A stretch of 64,000 nucleotides of DNA from positions 116,717 through 180,716 of the forward strand of contig NZ_JAFBBE010000005.1 of the NCBI RefSeq assembly GCF_016907015.1, in the 5' to 3' direction. This document shows, one piece after another, positions 52,569 through 61,706 of this stretch (the stretch's first letter is position 1; each line of letters opens with the position of its first letter). This stretch comes from Oceanisphaera litoralis (GTDB lineage Bacteria; Pseudomonadota; Gammaproteobacteria; Enterobacterales; Aeromonadaceae). The notes under the pieces were generated by a model. The model was not told the DNA's origin. It searched no databases and saw only the letters and a list, made by a program, of their open reading frames with translations. Position numbers and translations under genes: made by a program.

Positions 52569-52856
52569 TTTGTTTTCATTATATTGTCATCCGGCCGCAC
52601 TAGAGTCTCCTCCGTTTTCAGCCCGAAAAAAGCGCCTTAATCTTCCCTGGGGCGTAAAAAACGAACGATTTCCGGTGTAACTGTGTTCTTTAGTTATAGT
52701 AAGGATAAGAATAAAAACAGAGTTCCTGCCACTTGAGCCACTTGAGCCACTTGCGCAAAGAGAGCAAAGAGTGAGCCGGATCCTTGAGCACAACATTATG
52801 CAGGGGTATGATGCCCGCCGTTTAAAAAGGCGGGTTCGCCTGAAAGTGAGGTGGAG
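52569..52856. other. gene-free leader of sixA
   Basis: The stretch contains an imperfect 9-bp repeat (CACTTGAGC, about three copies, 52728-52755) and a CCCGCC/GGCGGG hairpin at 52814-52834 just before sixA. No gene can be supported. TTTAGTTATAGT near 52690 could hold a promoter, but no clean -35/-10 pair is seen. Confidence 0.5.
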
Positions 52857-53369
52857 ATGAATATCTTTATCATGCGCCACGGGCAGGCGGCACCGGAAGC
52901 ATCAAGCGATGCATTACGGCCGTTGACCGTACAGGGGAAAGATGAAACCTGTTTAATGGCGCAGTGGTTGGCACCGCAAGTACCGGTGTTTGATCGTGTG
53001 CTGGTGAGTCCTTATCTGCGTGCCAAACAAACCTGGCAGCTGCTCTCCAAATATATTTCCGGCACCCAGGTGGAAAGCTGTGAGGAGCTTACCCCTAATG
53101 CCGATGCGGATATTGCGGCCAGCTTGCTGCTGGCCTACGGCGATCTGCATCCCGGGGGCAACTTGCTGGTGGTCAGCCACATGCCCGTGGTCGGCTTTCT
53201 GGTCGAGAGCCTTTGCCCGGCCACCATGGCGCCGATTTTCGTGACGGCGGGTATTGCCAAGGTGTCCTTCGGAAAAGGGCAGGGGGCGGTGTTCGACTGG
53301 CTGGAAGGACCTCATAACGTGCGTCCTCATTATCAGCAGCACTGCCAGGCACTGGGGTCTTTGGGATAA
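52857..53369 (+). CDS. sixA: phosphohistidine phosphatase SixA
   Basis: Removes phosphate from histidine of Hpt domains and of the nitrogen PTS. The 170-residue histidine-phosphatase-superfamily protein has the RHG signature near the start (IFIMRHGQAAPEA), RAKQTWQLL, and the second catalytic histidine in VVSHMPVVGFLVESL. Length fits E. coli SixA (161). ATG at 52857 follows GAGGTGGAG; GTG at 52851 is a weaker option. sixA upstream of smrB-prmB-aroC is a conserved neighbourhood. It might act on the Hpt of the hybrid kinase 7 kb away, though that is speculation. Confidence 0.93.
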   Translation: MNIFIMRHGQAAPEASSDALRPLTVQGKDETCLMAQWLAPQVPVFDRVLVSPYLRAKQTWQLLSKYISGTQVESCEELTPNADADIAASLLLAYGDLHPGGNLLVVSHMPVVGFLVESLCPATMAPIFVTAGIAKVSFGKGQGAVFDWLEGPHNVRPHYQQHCQALGSLG

Positions 53370-53431
53370 AGACCTTGAATTGAGTGATAACAAGAAAACT
53401 GTTACCAGATAAAAAAAAGCAGAGGTGCAAC

Positions 53432-53644
53432 ATGCGCATATTTAACAAATATCAGCCTTTGTTGATTGCCAAGTATGTAAAAACCTTTTTCAGTGGACGG
53501 TTATACATTCATGGCCGCGGGGCTTTCAGTTACGCCAGAGGGATCCTGGTCATGCCGGAAAACGCCGATGACCGCCACCGGCGCACGGTGCAGGAAGTCA
53601 ACCGGCTTATCGGCAAGATGCAGGCGCCGGCCGAGGCCATGTAA
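53432..53644 (+). CDS. small conserved-looking basic protein, unknown function
   Basis: A 70-residue product starting MRIFNKYQPLLIAKYVKTFFSGRLYIHGRGAFSYARGILVMPEN. A Shine-Dalgarno (AGAGG) lies 6-7 nt before the ATG at 53432, and codon use is like its neighbours. It is basic and without a membrane helix; the aromatic, glycine-containing middle part suggests a folded domain. No family is recognised. It lies between sixA and the convergent smrB. The following 53645-53870 gap has imperfect copies of a CAGC-TTTCAGCC/CACAAGCTGTCAG motif but no gene. Confidence 0.6.
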   Translation: MRIFNKYQPLLIAKYVKTFFSGRLYIHGRGAFSYARGILVMPENADDRHRRTVQEVNRLIGKMQAPAEAM

Positions 53645-53870
53645 ATACAGCCGTCAGCTTTCAGCCACAAGCTGTCAGTAAACAGCGCCGCTTGCGGGAC
53701 CGCATTGGCCCAGTCACCCAAGTGGCGTTTCAGATCTTTCTTACGATTGTCTCCGGTCCTTCAGGCAATATCAGCATGAGCTCCGGAATCTTCCCGTTTC
53801 AATAGTTCATCAAACCACTCGGGCTGCTTATGCCTTAAAGCTTACGGCTTATTACAGCTTGGTTTTCCCG

Positions 53871-54395
53871 CTAAATCTCGATTCTCAACAACACCAGCAG
53901 GGCGGCGTTGCCACCCCAGCTGCGGGTAGCCTGATGAAAGGCCAGTACCTGAGGGTGCTGCACCAGCCACATCGGCAGCCGTTGTTTCAGAATATGCTTG
54001 CCGTGACCGTGCATGATGGACACACAGTTAACATGCTGGCGCCGGGCCGCTATCAGCAGCGCCGATAATTCTTCTTTTGCCTGTTCCTGGGTCAGACCAT
54101 GCAGGTCCAGAAACAACTCCGGCACATAATCTCCCCGGCGCAGCTTTTTCAGCTCATAGGCCGAGGTGTCGGGCGCACGATAGCGGGTGGGCCCTTCCTG
54201 ATCCAGATAAGGCTCGTACACATCGGAAAAAGGATGCGCCTCGGCCTTGTCTTTGCGTACCATTTGCCGCTGTGCTTTCACCTTGACCGGCGCCCGGTGC
54301 GGACTTATGGTATCCTGCTTCAATTTGCGGACACCCTGCACCGCTGCCTTAAAGAGCGCTTTTTCATCGTCTTCGGGGTTAGAGGTGGGGGACAT
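53871..54395 (-). CDS. smrB: ribosome-rescue endonuclease SmrB
   Basis: An Smr-domain nuclease that cuts mRNA between collided ribosomes. The 174-residue protein has the long charged N-terminal extension (about 1-90) that docks on ribosomes and a C-terminal Smr domain (about 93-174). The domain carries LDLHGLTQEQAKEEL and IMHGHGKHILKQRLPMWL, the two conserved motifs. It matches E. coli SmrB (YfcN, 183). It is divergent from prmB, with only 49 bp between the starts, the same layout as in E. coli. Confidence 0.95.
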   Translation of the reverse strand: MSPTSNPEDDEKALFKAAVQGVRKLKQDTISPHRAPVKVKAQRQMVRKDKAEAHPFSDVYEPYLDQEGPTRYRAPDTSAYELKKLRRGDYVPELFLDLHGLTQEQAKEELSALLIAARRQHVNCVSIMHGHGKHILKQRLPMWLVQHPQVLAFHQATRSWGGNAALLVLLRIEI

Positions 54396-54444
54396 GTCTG
54401 TATCCGATTATTAAAAATAGCCATTTTATCGAGGCGGAGGGGTT

Positions 54445-55365
54445 TTGGACACGCTTTTTAATGATGAAGCACTCATCGAGCTGCACACTGTAGGTGATTG
54501 GTTGCGTTTTGCCGTCAGCCGTTTTCAGCAGGCCGGCCTGTTTTATGGCCACGGTACCGACAACGCCTGGGACGAAGCGGTGCAGCTGATACTGCCGTTG
54601 CTCCATCTTCCCCAGGACTGCCCACCTCAGGTGCGGGATGCCCGCTTGCTGACCAGCGAGCGGCAAGTGCTGCTGGACGCCCTCAAGATGCGGGTCGAGC
54701 AGCGCATTCCCACGCCTTATATTACCCACACCGCCTGGTTTGCCGGTTACGAGTTTCATGTGGACGAGCGGGTCTTGATCCCGCGCTCGCCCATCGCCGA
54801 GCTGATCGAAGGCCGCTTTGCCCCCTGGCTGAGCCTGGAACCCCGCCGCATCATGGACCTGTGCACCGGCTCCGGTTGCATCGCCATCGCCCTGGCCCAC
54901 GCCTTCCCGGATGCCGAAGTGGACGCCCTGGATATTTGCCGTGACGCGCTCGACGTGGCGGAAATCAACATCCAGAACCATGGCCTGGAGCAGCAGGTGA
55001 TCCCGATAGAATCGGACCTTTTCTCGGCGCTGCCGGAAGGTGATAAATACGATCTGATCGTGGCCAACCCGCCCTACGTAGACGCCGAAGACATGAGCGA
55101 TCTGCCGGAAGAATTTCAGCACGAGCCCGAGCTGGCGCTGGCCTCTGGCTGCGATGGCCTCGACTTCACCCGTCGTCTGCTGACCCAGGCCTGCGACTTT
55201 TTGACCGAAGACGGCTTGCTGGTCGTCGAAGTGGGCAACAGCCAGATCCACATGGAAGAGGCCTACCCCCAGCTGCCGCTGTTGTGGGTTGAATTCGAAC
55301 AGGGTGGCCACGGCGTCTTCGTGATCGGCCGTCGCGATCTTGAACCCTTTCGGGACCAGTTTTAA
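54445..55365 (+). CDS. prmB: 50S ribosomal protein L3 glutamine methyltransferase
   Basis: Methylates the side-chain amide of a glutamine in ribosomal protein L3. The 306-residue enzyme has the SAM motif DLCTGSGCIAIALAHAFPD and the substrate motif NPPY in VANPPYVDAEDM, plus the PrmB-type start (DTLFNDEALIELHTVGDWLRFAVSRF). The start codon is TTG at 54445. It has GGAGGGG 4-5 nt upstream, an in-frame stop lies at 54418-54420, and no ATG fits. It precedes aroC by 22 bp and is likely co-transcribed. Confidence 0.95.
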   Translation: MDTLFNDEALIELHTVGDWLRFAVSRFQQAGLFYGHGTDNAWDEAVQLILPLLHLPQDCPPQVRDARLLTSERQVLLDALKMRVEQRIPTPYITHTAWFAGYEFHVDERVLIPRSPIAELIEGRFAPWLSLEPRRIMDLCTGSGCIAIALAHAFPDAEVDALDICRDALDVAEINIQNHGLEQQVIPIESDLFSALPEGDKYDLIVANPPYVDAEDMSDLPEEFQHEPELALASGCDGLDFTRRLLTQACDFLTEDGLLVVEVGNSQIHMEEAYPQLPLLWVEFEQGGHGVFVIGRRDLEPFRDQF

Positions 55366-55387
55366 ATATCAATAAAGGAAATCACTC

Positions 55388-56473
55388 ATGGCAGGGAACA
55401 GTATCGGCACCCTTTTTCGCGTTTCAACCTTCGGTGAGAGCCATGGCCTGGCCCTGGGCGCCGTGGTCGATGGCGTACCGCCGGGCATAGAACTGAACGA
55501 AGAAGACCTGCAGCAGGATCTGGACCGGCGCAAGCCGGGGACCTCCCGCTTTACCACCCAGCGGCGGGAAGCGGATCAGGTCAAGATCCTGAGCGGCGTG
55601 TTTGAAGGCAAGACCACAGGCACCTCCATCGGCCTGCTGATCGAAAACACCGATCAGCGATCCAAGGATTATTCCGCCATCAAGGATCTGTTTCGTCCGG
55701 GTCATGCGGATTACACCTATCACCAGAAGTACGGCATTCGCGACTATCGCGGTGGCGGCCGTTCTTCGGCGCGGGAAACCGCGATGCGGGTGGCGGCGGG
55801 CGCCATCGCCAAGAAGGTGCTGGCCAAATACGGCGTGTCCATCTTTGGCCACCTGACCCAGCTGGGCCCCATCAAGGCCGAGGCGTTCGACAAGAGCCTG
55901 ATTGAAACCAATCCCTTCTTCTTTGCCGATGCGGGCAAGCTGGACGCGCTGGATGAATACATGCGCGACCTGAAAAAAGAAGGCAACTCCATCGGCGCCA
56001 AAATTCAGGTGATTGCTCAGGGCGTACCGGTCGGGTTGGGCGAGCCGGTATTCGACCGTCTGGACGCCGACATTGCCCACGCGCTGATGAGCATCAATGC
56101 GGTCAAGGGTGTGGAAATCGGCGACGGCTTTGCGGTGGTAGAGCAAAAAGGCTCCGAGCACAGAGACGAACTGACCCCGGACGGCTTTACCAGCAACCAT
56201 GCGGGCGGCATTCTGGGCGGTATTTCCAGCGGTCAGGACATAGTAGCCAGCATAGCGCTCAAGCCGACCTCCAGCATCATGGTGCCGGGCAACACCATAG
56301 ACACCACCGGTGACGCCGCCGAGCTGGTGACCCGTGGTCGTCACGACCCGTGCGTGGGCATACGGGCCGTGCCCATTGCCGAGGCGATGCTGGCCATAGT
56401 GCTGCTCGACCATCTGCTGCTCAATCGCGGCCAAAACGCCGAGGTACATACCGGAACGCCGAAGCTGAGTTGA
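55388..56473 (+). CDS. aroC: chorismate synthase
   Basis: Last step of the shikimate pathway; turns EPSP into chorismate with reduced FMN. The 361-residue protein has the family signatures [18 protein letters not shown] (start), [30 protein letters not shown] and the C-terminal [24 protein letters not shown] precedes the ATG. It is followed by a hairpin at 56550-56590 that should end the prmB-aroC transcript. Confidence 0.98.
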   Translation: MAGNSIGTLFRVSTFGESHGLALGAVVDGVPPGIELNEEDLQQDLDRRKPGTSRFTTQRREADQVKILSGVFEGKTTGTSIGLLIENTDQRSKDYSAIKDLFRPGHADYTYHQKYGIRDYRGGGRSSARETAMRVAAGAIAKKVLAKYGVSIFGHLTQLGPIKAEAFDKSLIETNPFFFADAGKLDALDEYMRDLKKEGNSIGAKIQVIAQGVPVGLGEPVFDRLDADIAHALMSINAVKGVEIGDGFAVVEQKGSEHRDELTPDGFTSNHAGGILGGISSGQDIVASIALKPTSSIMVPGNTIDTTGDAAELVTRGRHDPCVGIRAVPIAEAMLAIVLLDHLLLNRGQNAEVHTGTPKLS

Positions 56474-56521
56474 AATGTGAGGTGTGAAATGTAAGGAGTA
56501 AGCTGTAGATCTGCTGACCCC

Positions 56522-56590
56522 TTGCTTGCCTGCTGCCAGCGGGTAGAATAGCGGCCCTTGGGGATACACCCTGGTAAGGGCCGCTTTTTT
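56522..56590 (+). promoter_or_regulatory. epmC promoter embedded in the aroC terminator
   Basis: -35 TTGCTT (56522-56527), a 16-bp spacer and -10 TAGAAT (56544-56549) put +1 near 56556. The terminator stem is AGCGGCCCTT (56550-56559) with AAGGGCCGCT (56576-56585) and six Ts. Transcripts made at this promoter would lack most of the 5' arm, so the hairpin would form only on read-through from aroC. The AAGGG in the 3' arm may serve as epmC ribosome site. Confidence 0.55.
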
Positions 56591-56593
56591 ATT

Positions 56594-57118
56594 ATGTCAT
56601 TTTGCTATCGAGATCTGATTTCCCTGTTTAACCAATGCTTCGCCGCCACGTACAATACCCGTCTCGAACGGGGGGATGACGAACCCGTCTATCTGCCGGC
56701 CAACGCCGAGGTAGACCATCATCGCATTATTTTCGCGCATGGCTTTTTTGCCAGCGCCCTGCATGAAATAGCGCACTGGCTGCTGGCGGGCGAGGGTCGG
56801 CGCACCCAGGTAGACTACGGCTACTGGTATTGCCCGGATGGTCGTGATGGTGAACAGCAGCAAGCGTTCGAAGCGGTGGAAATCAAACCCCAGGCCATCG
56901 AATGGGCACTGTCGTTGTGCTGTGGTTTTCACTTCAATGTGAGCTGCGACAATCTCAACGGCAGCGTAGAACCGGACCGGCACGCCTTCAAGGCGAAGGT
57001 GAGGGAGCAGGCGCTGCGTTACCTGGAGCAGGGCTTTCCGCCCCGGGCCCAGATGCTGATGGCGGCGTTGCGGCGACACTACCGGCGCCCGGCACTCACG
57101 GCGGCCGACTTTAGCTGA
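56594..57118 (+). CDS. epmC: elongation factor P hydroxylase EpmC
   Basis: Hydroxylates the beta-lysylated lysine of EF-P. The 174-residue protein has the metal site ALHEIAHWLLAGEGRRTQVDYGYWYCPDGR and the EVDHHRIIFAHGFFASAL segment typical of EpmC (YfcM). The ATG at 56594 comes straight after the T-run of the upstream hairpin; the Shine-Dalgarno AAGGG is about 14 nt away, so initiation may be weak. It is followed 15 bp later by an NAD-kinase-like gene. epmC near yfcL and aroC is conserved in enterobacteria. No epmA or epmB is present in the window. Confidence 0.92.
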   Translation: MSFCYRDLISLFNQCFAATYNTRLERGDDEPVYLPANAEVDHHRIIFAHGFFASALHEIAHWLLAGEGRRTQVDYGYWYCPDGRDGEQQQAFEAVEIKPQAIEWALSLCCGFHFNVSCDNLNGSVEPDRHAFKAKVREQALRYLEQGFPPRAQMLMAALRRHYRRPALTAADFS

Positions 57119-57133
57119 GACAAGAGGGCACAG

Positions 57134-58264
57134 ATGTTTAAGATTGGCTTGATTATCAACCCCCTGGCGGGATTGGGCGGTAGCGTGGCACTCAAGGGCA
57201 GCGACGGCATGGCCGAACAGGCGCTGGCGCTGGGGGCCGAACCCAGGGCGCTCAAGCGTACTCATCTGGCGCTGGCCGAGCTGGCTGACCTCAGCGACAG
57301 GTTAACCTTCTACACGGTAGCCGGCGACATGGGTGAAACCGTGTGCCGTGAGCAGGCATTGCCCTTCGAGATCTGTTATCAGCCCGCCAGCCCCACCACC
57401 GCCGTCGATACCCGCAACGCGGTGATCGCCCTGGTGGAGCAGGGTATCGACCTGCTGCTGTTCGCCGGTGGTGACGGCACCGCCCGGGATGTGTGCGCCG
57501 CCGCTCCCGACACCCTTTGTGTGCTGGGTATTCCCGCCGGGGTGAAAATTCATTCCGGCGTCTATGGCGTCACCCCCGCCGGCACCGGCCGCCTGCTGGC
57601 CAGGCTGGTGCGCGGCGAGCCGGTCAGTCTGCTGGCGGCGGACGTGATGGACATCGACGAAGCGGCCTTCCGTGAAGGACGGGTACATGCCCGCCGTTAC
57701 GGCGAAATGCTGATCCCCGGTGATCTCAGCTATGTGCAGGCGGTCAAGGTGTCCGGCGTGGAGTCGGACGAGCTGGTGCTGACCGACATGGCCGACGACA
57801 TCATAGAGCGGATGGAAGAGGACGACGACAGCTATTTCATCATGGGTTCCGGCGGCACAGTGGCGGCGGTGATGGAGCGGCTGGGGCTACAGAATACCTT
57901 GCTGGGCGTGGATCTGGTTTATCAGAAACGTCTGGTGGCTTCGGATCTGGACGCCAGAGGCCTGTATCAACAAATCAGGGACAGGAAATGCAAGCTGGTG
58001 ATCACCCTTATCGGGGGCCAGGGCCATATTTTCGGCCGTGGCAATCAACAGCTGAGCCCCGAGGTGATCAAGGCCGTGGGGCGCGACAATATCTGGCTAC
58101 TGGCGACCAAGACCAAGCTTAATTCGCTGCAAGGCCGCCCGTTGCGAGTGGACACCAATGATTTCGAACTGGACCGAGCGCTTGGCGGCCTGATACGAGT
58201 GATCACTGGCTATCATGATGAAGTTCTGGTGCGGGTGGCAAACCCGGAAGACGAGGCGCAATAA
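57134..58264 (+). CDS. ATP-NAD kinase family protein (COG3199-like)
   Basis: A 376-residue member of the ATP-NAD kinase/diacylglycerol kinase superfamily with the GGDGT motif at residues 112-116 (LLLFAGGDGTARDV). The N-terminus has KIGLIINPLAGLGGSVALKGSDG and the C-terminal half has YFIMGSGGTVAAVMERLGL and TLIGGQGHIFGRGNQQLSPEVI. It is longer than NadK (about 290) and belongs to the uncharacterised AcoX-like group; the real substrate is not known. It sits between epmC and yfcL in one transcription unit, with GAGGG before the ATG. Confidence 0.88.
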   Translation: MFKIGLIINPLAGLGGSVALKGSDGMAEQALALGAEPRALKRTHLALAELADLSDRLTFYTVAGDMGETVCREQALPFEICYQPASPTTAVDTRNAVIALVEQGIDLLLFAGGDGTARDVCAAAPDTLCVLGIPAGVKIHSGVYGVTPAGTGRLLARLVRGEPVSLLAADVMDIDEAAFREGRVHARRYGEMLIPGDLSYVQAVKVSGVESDELVLTDMADDIIERMEEDDDSYFIMGSGGTVAAVMERLGLQNTLLGVDLVYQKRLVASDLDARGLYQQIRDRKCKLVITLIGGQGHIFGRGNQQLSPEVIKAVGRDNIWLLATKTKLNSLQGRPLRVDTNDFELDRALGGLIRVITGYHDEVLVRVANPEDEAQ

Positions 58265-58267
58265 CTG

Positions 58268-58564
58268 ATGAATATTTTTGAGTTTGAACGGCTGCTGCTG
58301 GCAGAAATCGACGGCAATATCGCCACCGCCACCGACGACCAGCTGTTTGCCGGCGGTTACCTGCGCGGGCACATCACCCTGTCGGTGGCTCAGAGCGAAA
58401 TCGCCGGTCGCAACCATGTGCGAGATGTAAAGGCCCGGGTCAACACCAGCCTCAACCAGGCCATTTTGAGCGGTGAGCTGAACGATGATGATCAGAAACT
58501 GGTGCAGTCGTTCTGGGCAGATTTGGTGAAAAAAGTAGAACAGGCGACCGCAACTGCAGAATAA
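58268..58564 (+). CDS. yfcL: YfcL family protein
   Basis: A 98-residue, mostly helical, acidic cytoplasmic protein matching the YfcL family: FEFERLLLAEIDGNIATATDDQLFAGGYLRGHITLSVAQSE and FWADLVKKVEQA. Function is unknown. It starts 3 bp after the stop of the NAD-kinase-like gene, so it is coupled to it. In E. coli yfcL also neighbours epmC (yfcM). It is closed by a terminator. Confidence 0.88.
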   Translation: MNIFEFERLLLAEIDGNIATATDDQLFAGGYLRGHITLSVAQSEIAGRNHVRDVKARVNTSLNQAILSGELNDDDQKLVQSFWADLVKKVEQATATAE

Positions 58565-58591
58565 GCACGGTGGAACCAAACATTCCATAGC

Positions 58592-58616
58592 AAAGGCCGG
58601 AGCAATCCGGCCTTTT
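58592..58616 (+). terminator. intrinsic terminator of epmC-yfcL
   Basis: AAAGGCCGGA, loop GCAA, TCCGGCCTTT plus T-run. Confidence 0.9.
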
Positions 58617-58634
58617 TGCGCGTTATACCATGCC

Positions 58635-58701
58635 GTGGTCCAATTTATTGGACCAGAAGGATTATCGAGGCAGGCCCTTGGTCGATTGAAATCGACCCTA
58701 C
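58635..58701. repeat. double-hairpin intergenic repeat, copy 2
   Basis: GGTCCAATTTATTGGACC and GGTCGATTGAAATCGACC hairpins end in GACCCTAC. It has the same architecture and length (67 bp) as copy 1 at 31971-32038. Confidence 0.8.
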
Positions 58702-58756
58702 GAAAACAGGTTTGTTACAGGCCTCATTTCAACGGGGAGGGGCTGCTGTAGGTGTA

Positions 58757-58784
58757 AAAAAGGAGCCTCACGGCTCCTTTTTGC
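58757..58784 (-). terminator. terminator of cysDNC
   Basis: AAAAAGGAGCC, 4-nt loop, GGCTCCTTTTT; A/T-runs on both sides make it bidirectional. Confidence 0.88.
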
Positions 58785-58805
58785 TTATTGTGTAATGCTC
58801 TGCCT

Positions 58806-60728
58806 TCAGGCGGTGATGATGCCGCGCTTGCGCAGTTCGGCGATGACCGCATCGGCGGCCTCGTCGGCACTCAGGGCGGTGGTATCCAGATGGATTTCTG
58901 CCGCTTCCGGCTGCTCGTAGGCGGAGTCGATGCCGGTGAAGTTCTTCAGCTCGCCGCGACGGGCCTTCTTGTACAGCCCCTTCACATCGCGCTCTTCGGC
59001 GATTTCCAGCGGGGTATCGACAAACACCTCGATGAACTCGCCCTCGGCCAGCGATTCACGCGCCATGCGGCGCTCGGCACGGAACGGCGAGATGAAGGCG
59101 GTGAGCACGATAAGCCCCGCATCCACCATCAGCTTCGACACTTCCGCTACCCGGCGAATGTTTTCGACCCGGTCGGCGTCGGTAAAGCCCAGATCCTTGT
59201 TCAGGCCGTGGCGCACGTTGTCGCCGTCCAGCAGGTAGGTGTGGCGGCCCTGGGCGTGCAGCTTCTTCTCCACCAGGTTGGCGATGGTCGACTTGCCGGC
59301 ACCGGACAGGCCGGTAAACCACAGCACGCTCGGTTGCTGGCCCTTGGTCAGGGCGCGGGCTTCCTTGTTCACGTCCACATGCTGCATGTGAATGTTCTGG
59401 CTGCGGCGCAGGGCAAAGTGCAGCATGCCGGCCGCCACCGTAGTGTTGCTGAGGCGGTCGATCAGAATAAAGCCGCCGGTGTCCTTGTTGGTCTGGTAGT
59501 CATCGAAGGCGATGGCGCGGTCCAGACTCAGGTTGCAGACGCCGATGCCGTTCAGCTCCAGCTGCTTGGCGGCGGTGTGCTCCAGGGTGTTGACGTTGAC
59601 CTGATACTTGATGTCGGTGACGCTGGCGGTCACGGTCTGGGTGCCGATCTTCAGCAGATAGGGGCGACCGGGCAGCAGGGCGTCGTCGTGCATCCACACC
59701 AGGGTGCTTTCAAACTGATCGGCGGTTTCGGCCGGGGCCTCGGCGATGGAAATCACATCACCGCGGGAGATATCGATTTCATCCGCCAGGGTCAGGGTGA
59801 CCGACTGGCCGGCCACCGCCTGCTCCAGATCGCCGCTGTAGGTGACGATACGATCAACCGTGCTTTCCTTGCCCGAGGGCTGCACGCGAATGCGGTCACC
59901 GGGCTTGATCACACCGCTGGTGATGGAGCCGGAGAAGCCACGGAAGTCCAGGTTGGGGCGGTTGACCCACTGCACCGGCAGACGGAAGGGCGCGCGTTGC
60001 ATGCGGGTGTCGTCCACCTCCACCGTTTCCAGAAAGCCCATCAGGGTGGTGCCCCTGTAGTTGGACGTCTGGTACCAGGGCATTTTATCGCTGTGGGCGA
60101 TGATGTTGTCGCCCTTGAACGCCGACATCGGAATGTAGGTGATGTTGGTCAGGCCCAGCTGCTCGGCAAACCGGCTGTATTCTTCCACGATCTCGTTGAA
60201 ACGCTGCTCGGAATAGTCGACCAGATCCATCTTGTTGATGGCCACCACAATCTGGCGAATGCCCAGCAGCGACATCAGGTAACTGTGACGACGGGTCTGG
60301 GTCAGAATGCCTTTACGGGCATCGACCATCAGAATGGCGGCGTCGGCGGTTGAGGCGCCGGTGACCATGTTGCGGGTGTACTGCTCGTGCCCCGGGGTGT
60401 CGGCCACGATGAACTTGCGCTTGTCGGTGGAGAAGAAGCGGTAGGCCACGTCGATGGTAATGCCCTGCTCGCGCTCGGCGGCCAGGCCGTCGACCAGCAG
60501 CGCAAAGTCGATATCTTCGCCCTGGGTACCCCACTTTTTGGAGTCGGCCTCCATGGCGGCCAGCTGATCTTCAAACAGCATCTTGGACTCGAACAACAAA
60601 CGACCAATCAGGGTGCTTTTGCCGTCATCCACGCTGCCGCAGGTAATAAACCGCAGCAGGCTCTTGTGCTCGTGGGCCTGCAGATATTGCTCGATATCGG
60701 AGGAGATGAGGTCGGATACGTGCGCCAT
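58806..60728 (-). CDS. cysNC: bifunctional sulfate adenylyltransferase subunit 1 / adenylylsulfate kinase
   Basis: A 640-residue fusion. CysN (about 1-445) is an EF-Tu-like GTPase that drives APS formation with CysD: P-loop GSVDDGKST (31-39), [24 protein letters not shown]. CysC (about 450-640) phosphorylates APS to PAPS, with Walker [10 protein letters not shown] around K479 and [21 protein letters not shown]. coli has separate cysN and cysC; the fused form is common elsewhere. The ATG overlaps the cysD stop (TAATG). The two together give sulfate-to-PAPS activation in the cytoplasm. Confidence 0.96.
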   Translation of the reverse strand: MAHVSDLISSDIEQYLQAHEHKSLLRFITCGSVDDGKSTLIGRLLFESKMLFEDQLAAMEADSKKWGTQGEDIDFALLVDGLAAEREQGITIDVAYRFFSTDKRKFIVADTPGHEQYTRNMVTGASTADAAILMVDARKGILTQTRRHSYLMSLLGIRQIVVAINKMDLVDYSEQRFNEIVEEYSRFAEQLGLTNITYIPMSAFKGDNIIAHSDKMPWYQTSNYRGTTLMGFLETVEVDDTRMQRAPFRLPVQWVNRPNLDFRGFSGSITSGVIKPGDRIRVQPSGKESTVDRIVTYSGDLEQAVAGQSVTLTLADEIDISRGDVISIAEAPAETADQFESTLVWMHDDALLPGRPYLLKIGTQTVTASVTDIKYQVNVNTLEHTAAKQLELNGIGVCNLSLDRAIAFDDYQTNKDTGGFILIDRLSNTTVAAGMLHFALRRSQNIHMQHVDVNKEARALTKGQQPSVLWFTGLSGAGKSTIANLVEKKLHAQGRHTYLLDGDNVRHGLNKDLGFTDADRVENIRRVAEVSKLMVDAGLIVLTAFISPFRAERRMARESLAEGEFIEVFVDTPLEIAEERDVKGLYKKARRGELKNFTGIDSAYEQPEAAEIHLDTTALSADEAADAVIAELRKRGIITA

Positions 60729-61627
60729 TAGAAGTAGCCCTCTTGTTTTTTCTTTTCCATGGAAGCGGCGGAGTCGTGGTCGATCATGCGGCCCTGACGT
60801 TCGGAGGTCTTGGTCAGCAGCATTTCCTGAATAATGGCGGGCAGGGTGTCGGCCTCCGACTCCACCGCACCGGTCAGCGGATAACAGCCAAGAGTACGGA
60901 AGCGCACGTTTTTCATCATCGGCACTTCGCCTTCTTTCAGCGGCATGCGCTCGTCATCCACCATGATCAGGGTGCCGTCACGCTCCACTACCGGGCGCTG
61001 GGCCGCGTAATACAGCGGCACGATGGGAATGTTTTCCAGGTGAATGTACTGCCAGATATCCAGCTCGGTCCAGTTGGACAGCGGGAACACCCGAATCGAC
61101 TCGCCCTTTTGCTTGCGGGCGTTATACAGTTTCCACAGCTCTGGGCGCTGGTTTTTGGGATCCCAGCGGTGCTGCGCGGTACGGAACGAGAAAATACGCT
61201 CCTTGGCGCGGGACTTTTCCTCATCGCGACGGGCACCCCCGAAGGCGGCATCGAAACCGTACTGGTCCAGCGCCTGTTTCAGGCCCTCGGTCTTGGTAAT
61301 GTCGGTATGCACGGCCGAGCCATGGGTGAAGGGGTTGATGTCCTTCTCGATGGCCTCGGGGTTCACATGTACCAGCAAGTCCATGCCCAGTTTTTCTACC
61401 ATCTGGTCGCGGAATTCGTACATCTCGCGAAACTTCCAGCGGGTGTCCACATGCAGCAGCGGAAAAGGCGGAAGGGAAGGGTAAAAGGCTTTCATGGCCA
61501 GATGCAGCATCACGGCGCTGTCTTTACCGATGGAGTAGAGCATGACCGGATTGTCGGCCTCTGCCACTACTTCCCGCATGATGTGGATACTTTCGGCTTC
61601 CAGCCGTTGCAGATGCGTCAGATTCAT
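60728..61627 (-). CDS. cysD: sulfate adenylyltransferase subunit 2
   Basis: Forms APS from sulfate and ATP, in complex with the CysN GTPase. The 299-residue N-type ATP pyrophosphatase has the PP-loop [20 protein letters not shown] (about 29-48), [24 protein letters not shown] and [17 protein letters not shown]. Length matches E. coli CysD (302). It is the first gene of the cysD-cysNC operon, divergent from an SLC13-type transporter across a 79-bp gap. The ribosome site is weak. Confidence 0.97.
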   Translation of the reverse strand: MNLTHLQRLEAESIHIMREVVAEADNPVMLYSIGKDSAVMLHLAMKAFYPSLPPFPLLHVDTRWKFREMYEFRDQMVEKLGMDLLVHVNPEAIEKDINPFTHGSAVHTDITKTEGLKQALDQYGFDAAFGGARRDEEKSRAKERIFSFRTAQHRWDPKNQRPELWKLYNARKQKGESIRVFPLSNWTELDIWQYIHLENIPIVPLYYAAQRPVVERDGTLIMVDDERMPLKEGEVPMMKNVRFRTLGCYPLTGAVESEADTLPAIIQEMLLTKTSERQGRMIDHDSAASMEKKKQEGYF

Positions 61628-61660
61628 AGGTGATACCGCTCTCGATTATGGATTATGCTA

Positions 61661-61675
61661 ATAACCAAATGTTAT
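61661..61675. promoter_or_regulatory. LysR-type operator candidate between cysD and the transporter
   Basis: ATAAC-N5-GTTAT is a perfect dyad that also satisfies the T-N11-A rule for LysR-type boxes. It lies in the middle of the 79-bp divergent gap. CysB, the LysR-type activator of sulfate assimilation, is the obvious candidate binder; this is inference. Confidence 0.5.
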
Positions 61676-61706
61676 AGATGATCTATGTATTCAGTTTATT
61701 TGATAT

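Noticed and set aside
58788..60353. 521-codon open frame antisense to cysNC
   Set aside because: Same effect; the cysNC motifs on the other strand are complete.
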